A stretch of 64,000 nucleotides of DNA. Origin: Lysobacter changpingensis. GTDB taxonomy: Bacteria; Pseudomonadota; Gammaproteobacteria; Xanthomonadales; Xanthomonadaceae. Location: NCBI RefSeq assembly GCF_017308985.1, contig NZ_JADWPE010000001.1:124001-188000 (forward strand), in the 5' to 3' direction. How positions within the stretch are numbered: the first letter of the stretch is position 1; each line of letters opens with the position of its first letter. The notes under the pieces are model-generated. The model saw nothing but the letters and a program-made list of their open reading frames with translations, made no database searches and had not been told where the DNA came from. Made by a program: the position numbers and the translations under genes. Positions 8,444 through 18,924 of this stretch are shown here, in pieces.

Positions 8444-9666
8444 ATCGCGCGCGGCATGGCATGGCGACGCACTGGAGCAACTGGTCCGGCAGCATCGTCA
8501 ACCATCCGCGCCGATGGTTGCAGCCTCCGGACGAGGACGAACTGCGCCGGGCGCTGTCGACGCTCGCTCCCGACGACTGGCCGATCCGCGCGGTCGGCAC
8601 CGGGCATTCCTCCAGCGGCGTGGTCGAAGTCGACGGCACGCTGGTGTCGACCGGGCAGCTTCGCGGCCTGGTGTCGGTGGATGCCACCGCGCGGCGCGCC
8701 ACCGTCCGCGCCGGCACGCAGCTGAAGGAACTCGGCGAGCTGCTCTATTCGCACGACCTGATGCTGCCCAACTTCGGCGACGTCGCGACGCAGACCATCG
8801 GCGGCGCGATCGGCACCGGCACGCACGGCGCCGGACTGGAGCTGCGCAACCTGTCGGACATGCTCGTGGCGGCGGAACTGGTCGATGCGCAGGGCCGGCT
8901 GAACACGATCGACGAGCACGATCCGCAACGCCTGCGTGCGGCGAAGGTGGCGCTCGGCACACTCGGCATCTTCACCCGCGTCACGCTGCAGCTGGAGCCC
9001 TATGCCGACGTGGAACGACGCGAGTTCGCGGTGCACACCGACCACGCGCTGGCGATGTTCGACGACCTCGCGCGGCGCAACCGTTCCTTCGACTTCTACT
9101 GGTATCCCAGGCGCGACGACGTGAAGCTGCGCATGGTCAACGTCGCCGGCGGCGGCACGGTGAGCCTGCCCGGCGCGCGCCTGCTCGAAGTGCGCGGCGG
9201 CGCGCCGTACGACGTGATCCCCACGCACAGCGGCATTCCGCACCGGTTCGAGGAATGCGAGTACGCGCTGCCGGCCGACGCATGGCGCGCGTGCTTCGAC
9301 CGGGTGCGCCGGCGGATGCGGTCGCGCTGGCGACACGTCGTCGGCTGGCGCGTGCTGGTGCGGACGGTGGCGGGCGACGACGCGCTGCTCAGTCCGTGCC
9401 ACGGAGGCGATCGCGTGACGATCTCGCTGCACCAGAACAGCACCCTGCCCTGGCGCGCGTTCTTCGACGACATGGAGCCGGTTTTCCGCGATCACGGCGG
9501 GCGTCCCCACTGGGCGAAGAAACACGGCATGGACGCGGCCGGCCTCACGCCGCTGTATCCGCAATGGGCGGCCTTCGCGCAGGTGCGCGCCGTGCTCGAT
9601 CCGCGCAGGGCGTTCATGGGCGCGCCGCTGCGGCGACTGCTGGAGGTGGACGATGGCCGCGCGTGA
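8440..9666 (+). CDS. FAD-binding oxidoreductase, D-arabinono-1,4-lactone oxidase family
   Basis: The 408-residue protein has an N-terminal VAO-type FAD domain. VGTGHSSSGVVEVDGT contains the His that often carries covalent FAD in this family, and QTIGGAIGTGTHGAG is a second FAD-contact block. A C-terminal ALO domain follows, with GRPHWAKKHG near the end and a DPRRAFMG tail. Relatives oxidise aldonolactones or alditols with O2, giving H2O2. The start ATG at 8440 overlaps the preceding ASRT stop; an ATG at 8461 is an alternative. The next ASRT gene starts 14 bases before this stop, so all three genes should be translationally coupled. No signal peptide is seen, so it is probably cytoplasmic. Confidence 0.87.
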   Translation: MNRARHGMATHWSNWSGSIVNHPRRWLQPPDEDELRRALSTLAPDDWPIRAVGTGHSSSGVVEVDGTLVSTGQLRGLVSVDATARRATVRAGTQLKELGELLYSHDLMLPNFGDVATQTIGGAIGTGTHGAGLELRNLSDMLVAAELVDAQGRLNTIDEHDPQRLRAAKVALGTLGIFTRVTLQLEPYADVERREFAVHTDHALAMFDDLARRNRSFDFYWYPRRDDVKLRMVNVAGGGTVSLPGARLLEVRGGAPYDVIPTHSGIPHRFEECEYALPADAWRACFDRVRRRMRSRWRHVVGWRVLVRTVAGDDALLSPCHGGDRVTISLHQNSTLPWRAFFDDMEPVFRDHGGRPHWAKKHGMDAAGLTPLYPQWAAFAQVRAVLDPRRAFMGAPLRRLLEVDDGRA

Positions 9667-10054
9667 TGCCGCGCCGCATCCCGCTCCGATCGGACGCCTG
9701 CGCTGGGCCGTGTCCGCCGGCTGCATCCCGACGGATTCGACCGGACCGGAGCCGGAGTTCACCAGCCGCGACGTGTTCGCCATCCTCAACGCCAACGATG
9801 CGATCGCGCACGTTCGCGTGCGGGTCGTCTACGCGATGCACGAAATCGTCGGCCCGTTCCGCGTCGCCGTCGCGCCGCAGCGCATGCGCCAGCTGCGCGT
9901 GAACGACCTGATCTTTCCCGAGGCGGTGCGATTGGGCGAGGCGTACTCGCTGGTGTTCGACAGCGATGTGCCGGTGGTGGTGCAGTTCGGCCGCTGCGAT
10001 ACGCGTCAGGCGGCGAACGCGGGATTCATGGCGATGGCGTTCGCCTGCGGTTGA
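9653..10054 (+). CDS. divergent ASRT-family paralogue
   Basis: This 133-residue second copy of the ASRT fold aligns block by block with the gene at 8066: RWAVSAGCIPTDS, EIVGPFRVAVAPQRMRQLRV, and VPVVVQFGRCDTRQAANAG. Several residues invariant in the canonical copy are changed (ARRTKH to PQRMRQ, HTRLDSRQAEN to FGRCDTRQAAN). The two may therefore form a hetero-oligomer or bind different ligands. It starts inside the 3' end of the oxidase gene, behind a strong GGAGGT site at 9642-9647. It ends 10 bases before the convergent RES gene. Confidence 0.83.
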   Translation: MAARDAAPHPAPIGRLRWAVSAGCIPTDSTGPEPEFTSRDVFAILNANDAIAHVRVRVVYAMHEIVGPFRVAVAPQRMRQLRVNDLIFPEAVRLGEAYSLVFDSDVPVVVQFGRCDTRQAANAGFMAMAFACG

Positions 10055-10064
10055 AGCACGGACG

Positions 10065-10529
10065 TCAGCCCTCGCCTTCGCGCCGCCACAGGCGCGAATC
10101 CAGGTGCAGCGGCGAGCGGCGGACTTCCTCCAGCGAGGCCGCCTCCGGATGCGCCACGTTGACGAGCACGTTGTGCTCCGTCGGCGAAATGGCGCTGGGC
10201 ACCAGCAGCGCGAGCGATTCGTGCGAGCGCACCCACGCATCGCCGATGGCCTGCACGTGCGCGCGGTACGGGCGCTCGTGCCAGTCCGGCGGAAGCGACG
10301 GCGCGTGCCGCGCGCGTTCACGCGGGATCGTCGCCTCGACCAGGAACAGCGTCTCCTCCGGTTCGCCGTCCAGATGCGCGAGGAACTCCAGCATCGCGCA
10401 CGAGCAGCACGAGGATGCGTACACCACCGGGGTTCCCGTGGTCGTCCAGCGACCGCCGCCGGAGGCGCCTTCGCGGGAGAACGCCGTGTCCGCATCCTTC
10501 TCCGCGACCACGCGGTACAGGCGCAGCAT
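10065..10529 (-). CDS. RES domain protein (NAD+-degrading toxin family), no partner antitoxin seen
   Basis: The whole 154-residue chain is a RES domain: LRLYRVV start, GGRWTTTGTPVVYAS, LEFLAHLDGE, LPPDWHERP, AIGDAWVRS and LVPSAISPTEHNVLVN. The Arg, Tyr and Glu positions associated with NAD+ phosphorylase activity (as in MbcT-type toxins) appear to be kept. Known RES toxins are encoded right after a Xre/MbcA-type antitoxin. Here the 204 bases upstream hold no such gene on either strand. The start at 10529 has a strong GGGGGAG site. It is convergent with the ASRT operon and divergent from the DUF6766 gene. It could be an orphan toxin, a housekeeping NAD hydrolase, or be neutralised from elsewhere. 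Confidence 0.83.
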   Translation of the reverse strand: MLRLYRVVAEKDADTAFSREGASGGGRWTTTGTPVVYASSCCSCAMLEFLAHLDGEPEETLFLVEATIPRERARHAPSLPPDWHERPYRAHVQAIGDAWVRSHESLALLVPSAISPTEHNVLVNVAHPEAASLEEVRRSPLHLDSRLWRREGEG

Positions 10530-10733
10530 CGGCTCCCCCGCGTCGTGGCCGCTTCGCTGCGTTCGTTCGTGCGGGTGCCTGTCGCCCATCGTGGGTCTGT
10601 GGCCGGCGGTGGTCGCGACAGGATCGCGCGGCCGGCGTCGACCGCGCGTGGACGCTCGCGGCGGCGTTCGTTTACGAAAGCGCCACGCGCGGGCCCCTAC
10701 GCTGAGCGGCCTGGACCAGGAGGCTTGGAGACG

Positions 10734-11384
10734 ATGCGCGAATTCCTGAGGAACAACGGGTTGTCGCTGGTGCTGCTCGCCTGCCTGCTGGTGCCGCTCG
10801 TCGGCCAGGTGCTCACCGGCCACAAGGTCTACAACGAGGAACTGGTGCGCGAAGGCGGCGCGCCGCTGACGCTGGCCGCGTACCTGACCAGCGGCCATCT
10901 GGTGTCGTCGGTCTTCGAGAACTGGGAAAGCGAGTTCCTGCAGATGGGCATGTACGTGCTGTTGACGGTGTCGCTGCGGCAGCGCGGCTCGGCGGAATCG
11001 CGGCCGATGGAACCGCCCGAGGAGGACGAGCCCACGGTCGACCCGGGCCCGACGCCGTGGCCGGTGCGCGCGGGCGGGATCTGGCGGACGCTGTACGGGC
11101 ATTCGCTGGCGATCGCGTTCGGGTTGATGTTCGCGATGTCGTTCGTGTTGCACCTGTCGGGTAGCTGGCGGCGCGAACTGGCCGAGCGTGCGCTGCGCGG
11201 CGAGGCGCCGATCCCGCTGATGGATTACCTGACGGAGTCGCAGTTCTGGTTCGAGTCGTTCCAGAACTGGCAGTCGGAATTCCTGGCCGTGCTCGCTTTG
11301 GTGCTGCTGAGCATCTGGCTGCGCCAGGACGGCTCGCCGCAGAGCAAGCCGGTGGAGGCCCCGCATTCGCAGACGGGGACGTGA
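10734..11384 (+). CDS. DUF6766-family integral membrane protein with internal duplication
   Basis: A 216-residue membrane protein of unknown function. Two homologous halves can be seen. Each starts with a hydrophobic helix (NGLSLVLLACLLVP, and HSLAIAFGLMFAMSF). Each contains a Tyr-Leu-Thr segment, then FENWESEFLQM or FQNWQSEFLAV, then a second helix and LRQ. The arrangement predicts four membrane segments with a Pro/Glu-rich linker (about residues 85-105). The ATG at 10734 follows AGGAGG/GGAG. The next gene is the convergent catalase, with a family A repeat and a REP between them. A stress-related envelope role is only inferred from neighbours. Confidence 0.75.
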   Translation: MREFLRNNGLSLVLLACLLVPLVGQVLTGHKVYNEELVREGGAPLTLAAYLTSGHLVSSVFENWESEFLQMGMYVLLTVSLRQRGSAESRPMEPPEEDEPTVDPGPTPWPVRAGGIWRTLYGHSLAIAFGLMFAMSFVLHLSGSWRRELAERALRGEAPIPLMDYLTESQFWFESFQNWQSEFLAVLALVLLSIWLRQDGSPQSKPVEAPHSQTGT

Positions 11385-11400
11385 GGACGGCGTGGTTGTC

Positions 11401-11438
11401 AGCCCCTCTCCCCACGGGAGAGGGGTTGGGGCGAGGGG
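11401..11438. repeat. palindromic repeat, family A (copy 3)
   Basis: AGCCCCTCTCC...GGGAGAGGGGTTGGGG begins 17 bases after the DUF6766 stop, in the gap between two convergent genes. Its stem could serve as a bidirectional terminator. Confidence 0.75.
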
Positions 11439-11499
11439 CGGCGGCGCGTTGGCGTTGATGATCCCTTGAATGTGCACCAGCACGAGACGAGCAAAAGCA

Positions 11500-11530
11500 C
11501 CCGGGTACGGCTTCGCCTTACCCGGGCTAC
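11500..11530. repeat. single GTAG-type REP element (family B)
   Basis: CCCGGGTACGGCTTCGCC then TTACCCGGGCTAC is a solitary REP variant in inverse orientation, lying 28 bases beyond the catalase stop codon. The loop sequence differs from the other copies. Confidence 0.75.
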
Positions 11531-11558
11531 GACAGCAGGCGCCCGTCTTCGGCAACCC

Positions 11559-13985
<2,427 letters not shown>

Positions 13986-14339
13986 GAAGTGTTCTCCTTC
14001 GATGCTGGCGCGTGTGGACGCAGGGGCGTGCGGACAGGAAAACGCACGGCGCGCCCTGACCTCGCCGGAGCTTGACGTCTGCGAAGTGGACGTTGCGTCG
14101 TGCGCGGCGCATCGATGTTCATGTTGGCGAAGACGGCGTGCCCGTCGCCGATTCATCCGCTCGCGCCGCCCACCCGTGCATGCGCCACTTCTTCGCTCCG
14201 CGTCGAAGTTTCTTCCGCGCCCGCGTCCGCTTCCACGTCGCCTGCGTCATGCGCCTGCGCAACGAAGCATCGGGCGCGATCGACGCCGCTGGCATGCGCC
14301 TTGCGACAGCCTGCTCGACAGGGCCGACGAGGGGACTTC
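13986..14339. other. 354-base intergenic stretch, no gene recognised
   Basis: This gap lies between divergent katE and a small hypothetical gene, so promoters for both should be here. I see no convincing coding frame, repeat-family member or operator. A G-rich GAGGGG ribosome binding site sits just before the ATG at 14340. Confidence 0.6.
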
Positions 14340-14594
14340 ATGCACGCAGGGGAATTGCCGAAGGGCTGGCGCATCTATGCCGAGCCCGCCACCGCCGACG
14401 GACGCTGCCGGCTCCGCCTGATCGCACCCAGTGGCATCAGCAGCACCTGGTGGCTGCGATCGAACATGAATTCCGGACAGGTCGTTTGCGCCCTCGCCCA
14501 CGACCAAGGCCGCGCGGGCGCGCGCGAACGCGGCAGCCGGGTGATCGACCGGCGCGTACGCGACACCGACGAGCCTTACCGCTCCACCCGCTGA
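14340..14594 (+). CDS. hypothetical protein, 84 aa
   Basis: A small frame beginning MHAGELPKGWRIYAEPAT, with a GAGGGG site before the ATG and codon use like its neighbours. The centre (RCRLRLIAPSGISSTWWL) is moderately hydrophobic and the end is rich in Arg and Asp. I recognise no domain. It ends 91 bases before the CorA-family gene and may be its leader gene. Antisense frames cover the same DNA, so the coding call is tentative. Confidence 0.45.
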   Translation: MHAGELPKGWRIYAEPATADGRCRLRLIAPSGISSTWWLRSNMNSGQVVCALAHDQGRAGARERGSRVIDRRVRDTDEPYRSTR

Positions 14595-14685
14595 ACGGAC
14601 GCGGCACCGGCCCCGGCGCGCTCACGCCGGGGAGACGCCGTGCCCAGCAGATTCGTGGCGTGTTCCCCACGCGCTGCGGTTTCGC

Positions 14686-15702
14686 ATGCCCACGCAGGAA
14701 ACTCCCGGCTCGCCCGACGGCCCGCTCGACACCGGTTCCCTCGACATCCGCCTGTTCGACGGCAATGGCAAGGTCGAGGACATCGAGCTGCACGCGGTGG
14801 ACCTTCCGAAGCTGGAAGAACACCAGCTGCTCTGGGTCGACCTGGAAGGCGGTGGCGATGCCTGCATCGAGCAGGCGTTCGAGCAGCTGGGACTGGCCGG
14901 CGAGAGCCTGCGCGACTTCGCCGACCGCAGCGCAAGTCCGGAACTGCGCGTGCACAACGGCGTGTTCTTCGTGCGCGTGGTGGCGGTGCGCAACGACGGT
15001 GACCTGGCCTACAACGGCACGGTGGTGTCGATCCTCACGGGGAAGAACTTCGTCGTCACCGCGCACCAGGAACCGGTGGAATTCCTCAAGCAACTGCGCG
15101 AGCGCGAAAGCGACGATCCCGGCCTGGGCATGCTCAGTGCGGACAGCTTCACCGCGTCCCTGCTGGACTGGCACCTGAACACGTACTTCGAAGCGGTCGC
15201 CGATTTCGAGAGCGCGGACGAGCGGCTGGAGAACGACATCCTCGACGAGAGTCGCCGCCACTGTCTCGGCGACCTGCGCGGTCTGCGCAAGGCCGCATCG
15301 CGCCTGCGGCGGATGCTGTCGGCGCATCGGACGGTGTTCTCGGCGATCGCGCGGCCCGACTTCCGCCCCACCGCCGACGGCGAGGTGAACCGCCACTTCC
15401 AGACCGTCGACACGCATTACCAGCGCGCCATGGAAGCGGTGGAAAACGCGCGCGACGTGGTGATCGGCTCCTTCGAACTGTTCAGCAACCAGACCGCGCT
15501 GCGCACCAACGCGATCATGCGCGTGCTGACGATCCTCACGGCGGTCACGGGCAGCCTGGCGGTGGTCGCCGGCGTGCTGGGAATGAACTTCAAGGCGCCG
15601 TTCTTCGATACGGGGCTGACCGGGTTCGTCGTGGCGATCTGCGGGATGGGGGCGCTGGCCACGGTGGGGTTCACGCTGGCGTGGTGGCGCAAGTGGTTGT
15701 GA
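14686..15702 (+). CDS. CorA/ZntB family divalent cation transporter
   Basis: A 338-residue protein with the CorA layout: a long cytoplasmic alpha/beta and coiled-coil region (to about residue 275), then two C-terminal membrane helices. The signature GMN follows the first helix (VVAGVLGMNFKAP). The protein ends in a basic WWRKWL tail. CorA relatives form pentameric Mg2+/Co2+ channels, and ZntB relatives carry Zn2+ with protons. The length and the acidic N-terminus fit the ZntB-like side, but the ion cannot be decided. It is convergent with the alcohol dehydrogenase gene across a 66-base inverted-repeat spacer. Confidence 0.87.
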   Translation: MPTQETPGSPDGPLDTGSLDIRLFDGNGKVEDIELHAVDLPKLEEHQLLWVDLEGGGDACIEQAFEQLGLAGESLRDFADRSASPELRVHNGVFFVRVVAVRNDGDLAYNGTVVSILTGKNFVVTAHQEPVEFLKQLRERESDDPGLGMLSADSFTASLLDWHLNTYFEAVADFESADERLENDILDESRRHCLGDLRGLRKAASRLRRMLSAHRTVFSAIARPDFRPTADGEVNRHFQTVDTHYQRAMEAVENARDVVIGSFELFSNQTALRTNAIMRVLTILTAVTGSLAVVAGVLGMNFKAPFFDTGLTGFVVAICGMGALATVGFTLAWWRKWL

Positions 15703-15704
15703 AG

Positions 15705-15766
15705 CAGGAGTGAGTGAAAAGAGCGAGAAGCGAGCAGCGCTCCACTCACCTCTCGCTCCTCCGCCT
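15705..15766. terminator. long imperfect inverted repeat between convergent genes
   Basis: AGGAGTGAGTG on the left pairs with CACTCACCTCTCGCTCCT on the right, with more pairing inside. It fills the gap between the CorA-type gene and the zinc dehydrogenase, both of which end here. A similarly built element occurs at 25648-25722. It is probably a bidirectional terminator. Confidence 0.55.
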
Positions 15767-15768
15767 TC

Positions 15769-16938
15769 TCAATCCGGATACAGCACCACCTTCCGGCAAT
15801 CCTCCTGCTTCTTCTCGAAGACCTCGTATCCCCTCGGTGCGTCCGACAGCGGCATGCGGTGGCTGATGATGATCTCCGGGTGCAGCTCGCCGTTGGAGAT
15901 GTGCTCCAGCAACTGCGGCATGTACTGCTGCACGTGGGTCTGGCCCATGCGGAACGTGAGGCCCTTGTCGAACGCGTCGCCGAACAGGAAGCCGTGGATG
16001 AAGCCCGCGTACACGCCCGGCACGCTCACCACGCCGCCACGCCGCGTCGCCGCGATGCACTGGCGCAGCGCCTTGCCGCTGGAGCCTTCCAGCTTCAGCG
16101 TCGTCATCGCGGTTTCCAGCTTGCTGCCCTTGGCCTCGAACCCCACCGCTTCGATCGAGGCGTCCACGCCACGGTTGTCCATCATCGCGACGATGCGCTC
16201 GGCGGGGTCCTCTTCCTCGTCGAAGTCGATCGTCTCCACGCCGTAAGTGTCGCGCGCGAACTGCAGCCGGTACGGATGGTGGTCGACCATGAAGATGCGC
16301 TCGACGCCGAGCAGCCGCGCGCTCGCGGCGGCCATCATGCCGACCGGCCCCGCGCCGAAGATCGCCAGCGACGACCCCGGCCCCACCGCCGCGTTGATCA
16401 CCGCCTGGTAGCCGGTGGGCAGGATGTCGGACAGGAACAGCACCTGTTCGTCGCCGAGCGTGCTGTCGGGAATCACCAGCGGCCCGACGTTGCCGTGCGG
16501 CACGCGCACGAACTCCGCCTGCCCGCCCGCGTAGCCGCCGTACAGGTGCGTGTAACCGAACATGCCGGCGCCGGAGCGCACGTCCTTCTTGTTGAGGATC
16601 GCGCCGCGATCGGGATTGGTGCGCTCGCACGCGGCGAAGAGCGCGCGGCTGCAGAAGAAGCAGTCGCCGCAGGAAATCGTGAACGGAACCACGACGCGGT
16701 CGCCACGACGCACGCGCGTGACGCCCGGGCCGACGTCCTCGACGATGCCCATGAACTCGTGGCCGAGGATGTCGCCGTCCTTCATGCCCGGCACCTTGCC
16801 GCGATACAGGTGCAGGTCCGAACCGCAGATCGCGGTCGCGGTGACACGCAGCAGGAGGTCGGTGTCGTCGACGATCGCCGGATCGGGCACGTTCTCGACG
16901 CGCACGTCGAAGGAACCATTCCATGTCAGTGCTTTCAT
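15769..16938 (-). CDS. zinc-dependent alcohol dehydrogenase, glutathione-dependent formaldehyde dehydrogenase-like
   Basis: A 389-residue medium-chain dehydrogenase. The catalytic zinc ligands appear in ICGSDLH and GHEFMG. The structural zinc cluster is [15 protein letters not shown]. The NAD-binding region is [15 protein letters not shown]. The sequence resembles the FDH_like subgroup, which acts on formaldehyde or short alcohols; the true substrate is unknown. The start at 16938 has AGGAG upstream. It lies downstream of the DUF4142 operon on the same strand, but a strong hairpin at 17029-17053 separates them, so it probably has its own promoter in 16939-17028. Confidence 0.88.
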   Translation of the reverse strand: MKALTWNGSFDVRVENVPDPAIVDDTDLLLRVTATAICGSDLHLYRGKVPGMKDGDILGHEFMGIVEDVGPGVTRVRRGDRVVVPFTISCGDCFFCSRALFAACERTNPDRGAILNKKDVRSGAGMFGYTHLYGGYAGGQAEFVRVPHGNVGPLVIPDSTLGDEQVLFLSDILPTGYQAVINAAVGPGSSLAIFGAGPVGMMAAASARLLGVERIFMVDHHPYRLQFARDTYGVETIDFDEEEDPAERIVAMMDNRGVDASIEAVGFEAKGSKLETAMTTLKLEGSSGKALRQCIAATRRGGVVSVPGVYAGFIHGFLFGDAFDKGLTFRMGQTHVQQYMPQLLEHISNGELHPEIIISHRMPLSDAPRGYEVFEKKQEDCRKVVLYPD

Positions 16939-17028
16939 TCACAGCTCCTGGTCGTCGATTCATCGATACGCGGCGCCCGGCCGCGCAGCCGCAGCGGCTG
17001 CGAACGGGCCGGGGACGAAAGCGCTTCA

Positions 17029-17053
17029 CCGCGACGGCGCAACGCCGTCGCGG
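17029..17053 (-). terminator. perfect 11-bp hairpin after the DUF4142 gene
   Basis: CCGCGACGGCG, a three-base loop, then CGCCGTCGCGG. It lies 22 bases beyond the DUF4142 stop on the minus strand. No clear U-run follows, so it may be a weak terminator or a 3'-end protecting structure. Confidence 0.55.
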
Positions 17054-17074
17054 CGGTCGCGCGGAGGCGCCGCG

Positions 17075-17737
17075 TCACTGCGTCGCGCCGGCGTTCTGTT
17101 GCAGCGACTTCGCGCGCTCCAGATGCATCGCGACGTGTTCGCGCGAGTTGGTGAGGAACGCGCGCACGTTGGCGTCCTGCGCGGCCGGGAGCAGGCGATC
17201 GTCGATCAGCGACAGCGCTTCCTGGTGGCCTTTCACCATCGCGTCGATGTAGGCCTTCTCGTAGTCCTTGCCGGTCTGCTGGTCGAGCGTGGCGAGTTCG
17301 GAGCGTCCCTTCTCCTCCATCGCCGTGACCTCCGGGCTGGTCTCGCTCATTCCGAGCTTCTCGCCCGCCTGCAGGTTGGTCGAATGCTCGCGATGCAGCA
17401 GGTTCGCGAAATCGAGCACCTCGCCGGTGACCTTCTTGCCGCGCGCCTGTTCGGCCGCCGCGATCTCGTGCTTGTCGACCGCGCCGACCAGCGCGACCGC
17501 CTGGCCCTGCGTGAGCGCGCCAGTGGCCGGCGCGTTCGGCGTGGACGGTGCGGTGCCGGGCTCCGGGGCGGTGGTGGGAGCGGCACCGGTGGCATCGGCG
17601 GATGGTGTGGTCGCGTCGGCGGCCGGCGTGTCCGTCCGCGCGGCGTCGTCGGCGGTGGTGTCGTAGTCGCGGCTGCAGCCACTGATGGCGACAAGCGCCA
17701 GTGCGATCGCGAAGGAGAGCTTCAATGCGTGGTTCAT
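17075..17737 (-). CDS. DUF4142 domain lipoprotein
   Basis: A 220-residue secreted protein with a lipoprotein signal ending AISGC. A Thr/Pro/Ala-rich linker (about residues 25-75) is followed by a DUF4142 helical domain of ferritin-like build: HEIAAAEQARGKKV, FANLLHREHSTNLQ, YIDAMVKGHQEAL and REHVAMHLERAKSLQ. Function is unknown; members are often linked to envelope stress. The ATG at 17737 follows AGGA. The 76-residue gene upstream lies 59 bases away on the same strand, so the two may be co-transcribed. Confidence 0.85.
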   Translation of the reverse strand: MNHALKLSFAIALALVAISGCSRDYDTTADDAARTDTPAADATTPSADATGAAPTTAPEPGTAPSTPNAPATGALTQGQAVALVGAVDKHEIAAAEQARGKKVTGEVLDFANLLHREHSTNLQAGEKLGMSETSPEVTAMEEKGRSELATLDQQTGKDYEKAYIDAMVKGHQEALSLIDDRLLPAAQDANVRAFLTNSREHVAMHLERAKSLQQNAGATQ

Positions 17738-17796
17738 GTCGATGTCCTGGTTGGAAGTGACTTGCGATTCCTGCGATGCCGGTTCGTCGAAGGCAT

Positions 17797-18027
17797 TCAG
17801 TGAATCCGCAACGAGCCGCCGGTGGGCGGGCGCAGGCTCGCGCGTTCCCATGCGGCGTGCACGTCGGGCTCGACCTCTTCCCACGACAGGCCCGTGGCCT
17901 GTTCGTAGGATTTCCACAGCGCCGCCGCGGCGCGCTCGGCCGTCGTCCAGTCGGCGCCGTAGATCTCGCGCGCGCCTTCGCCGATGACGGCCACCAGCTG
18001 GCTGTAGCTGATCATCCGAGTGGCCAT
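17797..18027 (-). CDS. hypothetical protein, 76 aa
   Basis: A small soluble protein, [20 protein letters not shown] at the start, followed by a Trp-rich helical part ([18 protein letters not shown] and [17 protein letters not shown]). The start at 18027 has a clear GGAGG site six bases upstream. I do not recognise the family. The pattern is faintly like ChaB-type regulators but lacks enough to call it. It lies just upstream of the DUF4142 gene and divergent from a COG4315-type lipoprotein gene. Confidence 0.6.
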   Translation of the reverse strand: MATRMISYSQLVAVIGEGAREIYGADWTTAERAAAALWKSYEQATGLSWEEVEPDVHAAWERASLRPPTGGSLRIH

Positions 18028-18271
18028 GTGGTCCTCCCGCGAAGCTCGCGTTCGCATGCTGCCGACAAGTGCAGTCCCGCAAATGTCGTGCCATCGCCGC
18101 GACGCGTCGTGGCGGCCTCTACGGGGCGTCGGCGCGAAAAAGCTTCCTTGCGAACGCAGCATTCGCGCATCGCGCGGGTGGATGGGACCTGCGGACACGC
18201 CGTTCAGCACGTGCACGAACGCTTCACCGGCGCGGCGGTATGCACGGGCGATCACGACCGGGAACCATCGC

Positions 18272-18901
18272 ATGCACGTCGCCGCCCGCTTCGCCACGCT
18301 TTGCCTCGTTGCCGCCGCGCTCGCGGCGACGTCCTGCCGCGACCGCGTCGACGGCGCCACCGACACGCCCGGCGCCACGACCGAACGCGAGCCCACCACG
18401 CCGCAGCCGGCACAGACGACACAGCCGACGCCGGGCGGTGCGACGCCGTCGGCGTCCGATCCGGCGAACGGGCCGGTGCTCGCGCTCGCACGCACGCAGC
18501 CGCAGGCGCAGGGCGGCGCTGCTGCATCTCCGGGCAACGCCTATCTGGTGAACTCCGCCGGCTCGGCCGTGTACGCGCTGGAAGGCGACGTCAACGGCAA
18601 TCGCTGCGACGAAGCCTGCACGCAGGTGTGGCCGCCGCTGTTGACCACGGACGCGCGCAGCGGCGTGGGCGAAGGGCTGCGTGCGGACCTGCTCGGCACG
18701 GTCGGTCGTCCGGACGGCACCACGCAGGTCACCTACGATCGCAAGCCGCTGTACCGCTACAACGCCGACACCGGCGCGGGACGCACCGGCGGCCACGGCG
18801 TGCGCGACCAGTGGGGCCATTGGAGCCTGCTCGACGCGGCCGGCAAACCGCTTCCGGATCCGCCGAAGGCGGACGCCGCTGGATCGCCGGGAAACACCTG
18901 A
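18272..18901 (+). CDS. COG4315-type lipoprotein (secreted repeat domain)
   Basis: A 209-residue predicted lipoprotein with signal ALAATSC. A long low-complexity Pro/Thr/Gln segment follows (to about residue 85). It is followed by the secreted repeat domain: [42 protein letters not shown] and [14 protein letters not shown]. This domain pair occurs in many bacterial envelope proteins and has no established function. The Cys pair in the CDEAC segment is conserved in the family. The ATG at 18272 has a GGGA site. A membrane protein gene follows after 23 bases, so co-transcription is likely. Confidence 0.8.
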   Translation: MHVAARFATLCLVAAALAATSCRDRVDGATDTPGATTEREPTTPQPAQTTQPTPGGATPSASDPANGPVLALARTQPQAQGGAAASPGNAYLVNSAGSAVYALEGDVNGNRCDEACTQVWPPLLTTDARSGVGEGLRADLLGTVGRPDGTTQVTYDRKPLYRYNADTGAGRTGGHGVRDQWGHWSLLDAAGKPLPDPPKADAAGSPGNT

Positions 18902-18924
18902 CGACGCCCACGACCGGGGCGATC

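Noticed and set aside
8066-10054. Search for a rhodopsin gene near the ASRT genes
   Set aside because: No seven-helix protein with a retinal-binding Lys motif occurs in this window; neighbours are soluble enzymes or two- to four-helix proteins.
10530-10733. Possible antitoxin gene upstream of the RES toxin
   Set aside because: No frame with Xre or MbcA-like features, start and ribosome binding site could be found on either strand.
13986-14339. Small antisense frames (for example 14153-14374) in the katE upstream gap
   Set aside because: No ribosome binding sites or domains, and overlapping frames on both strands look equally random.
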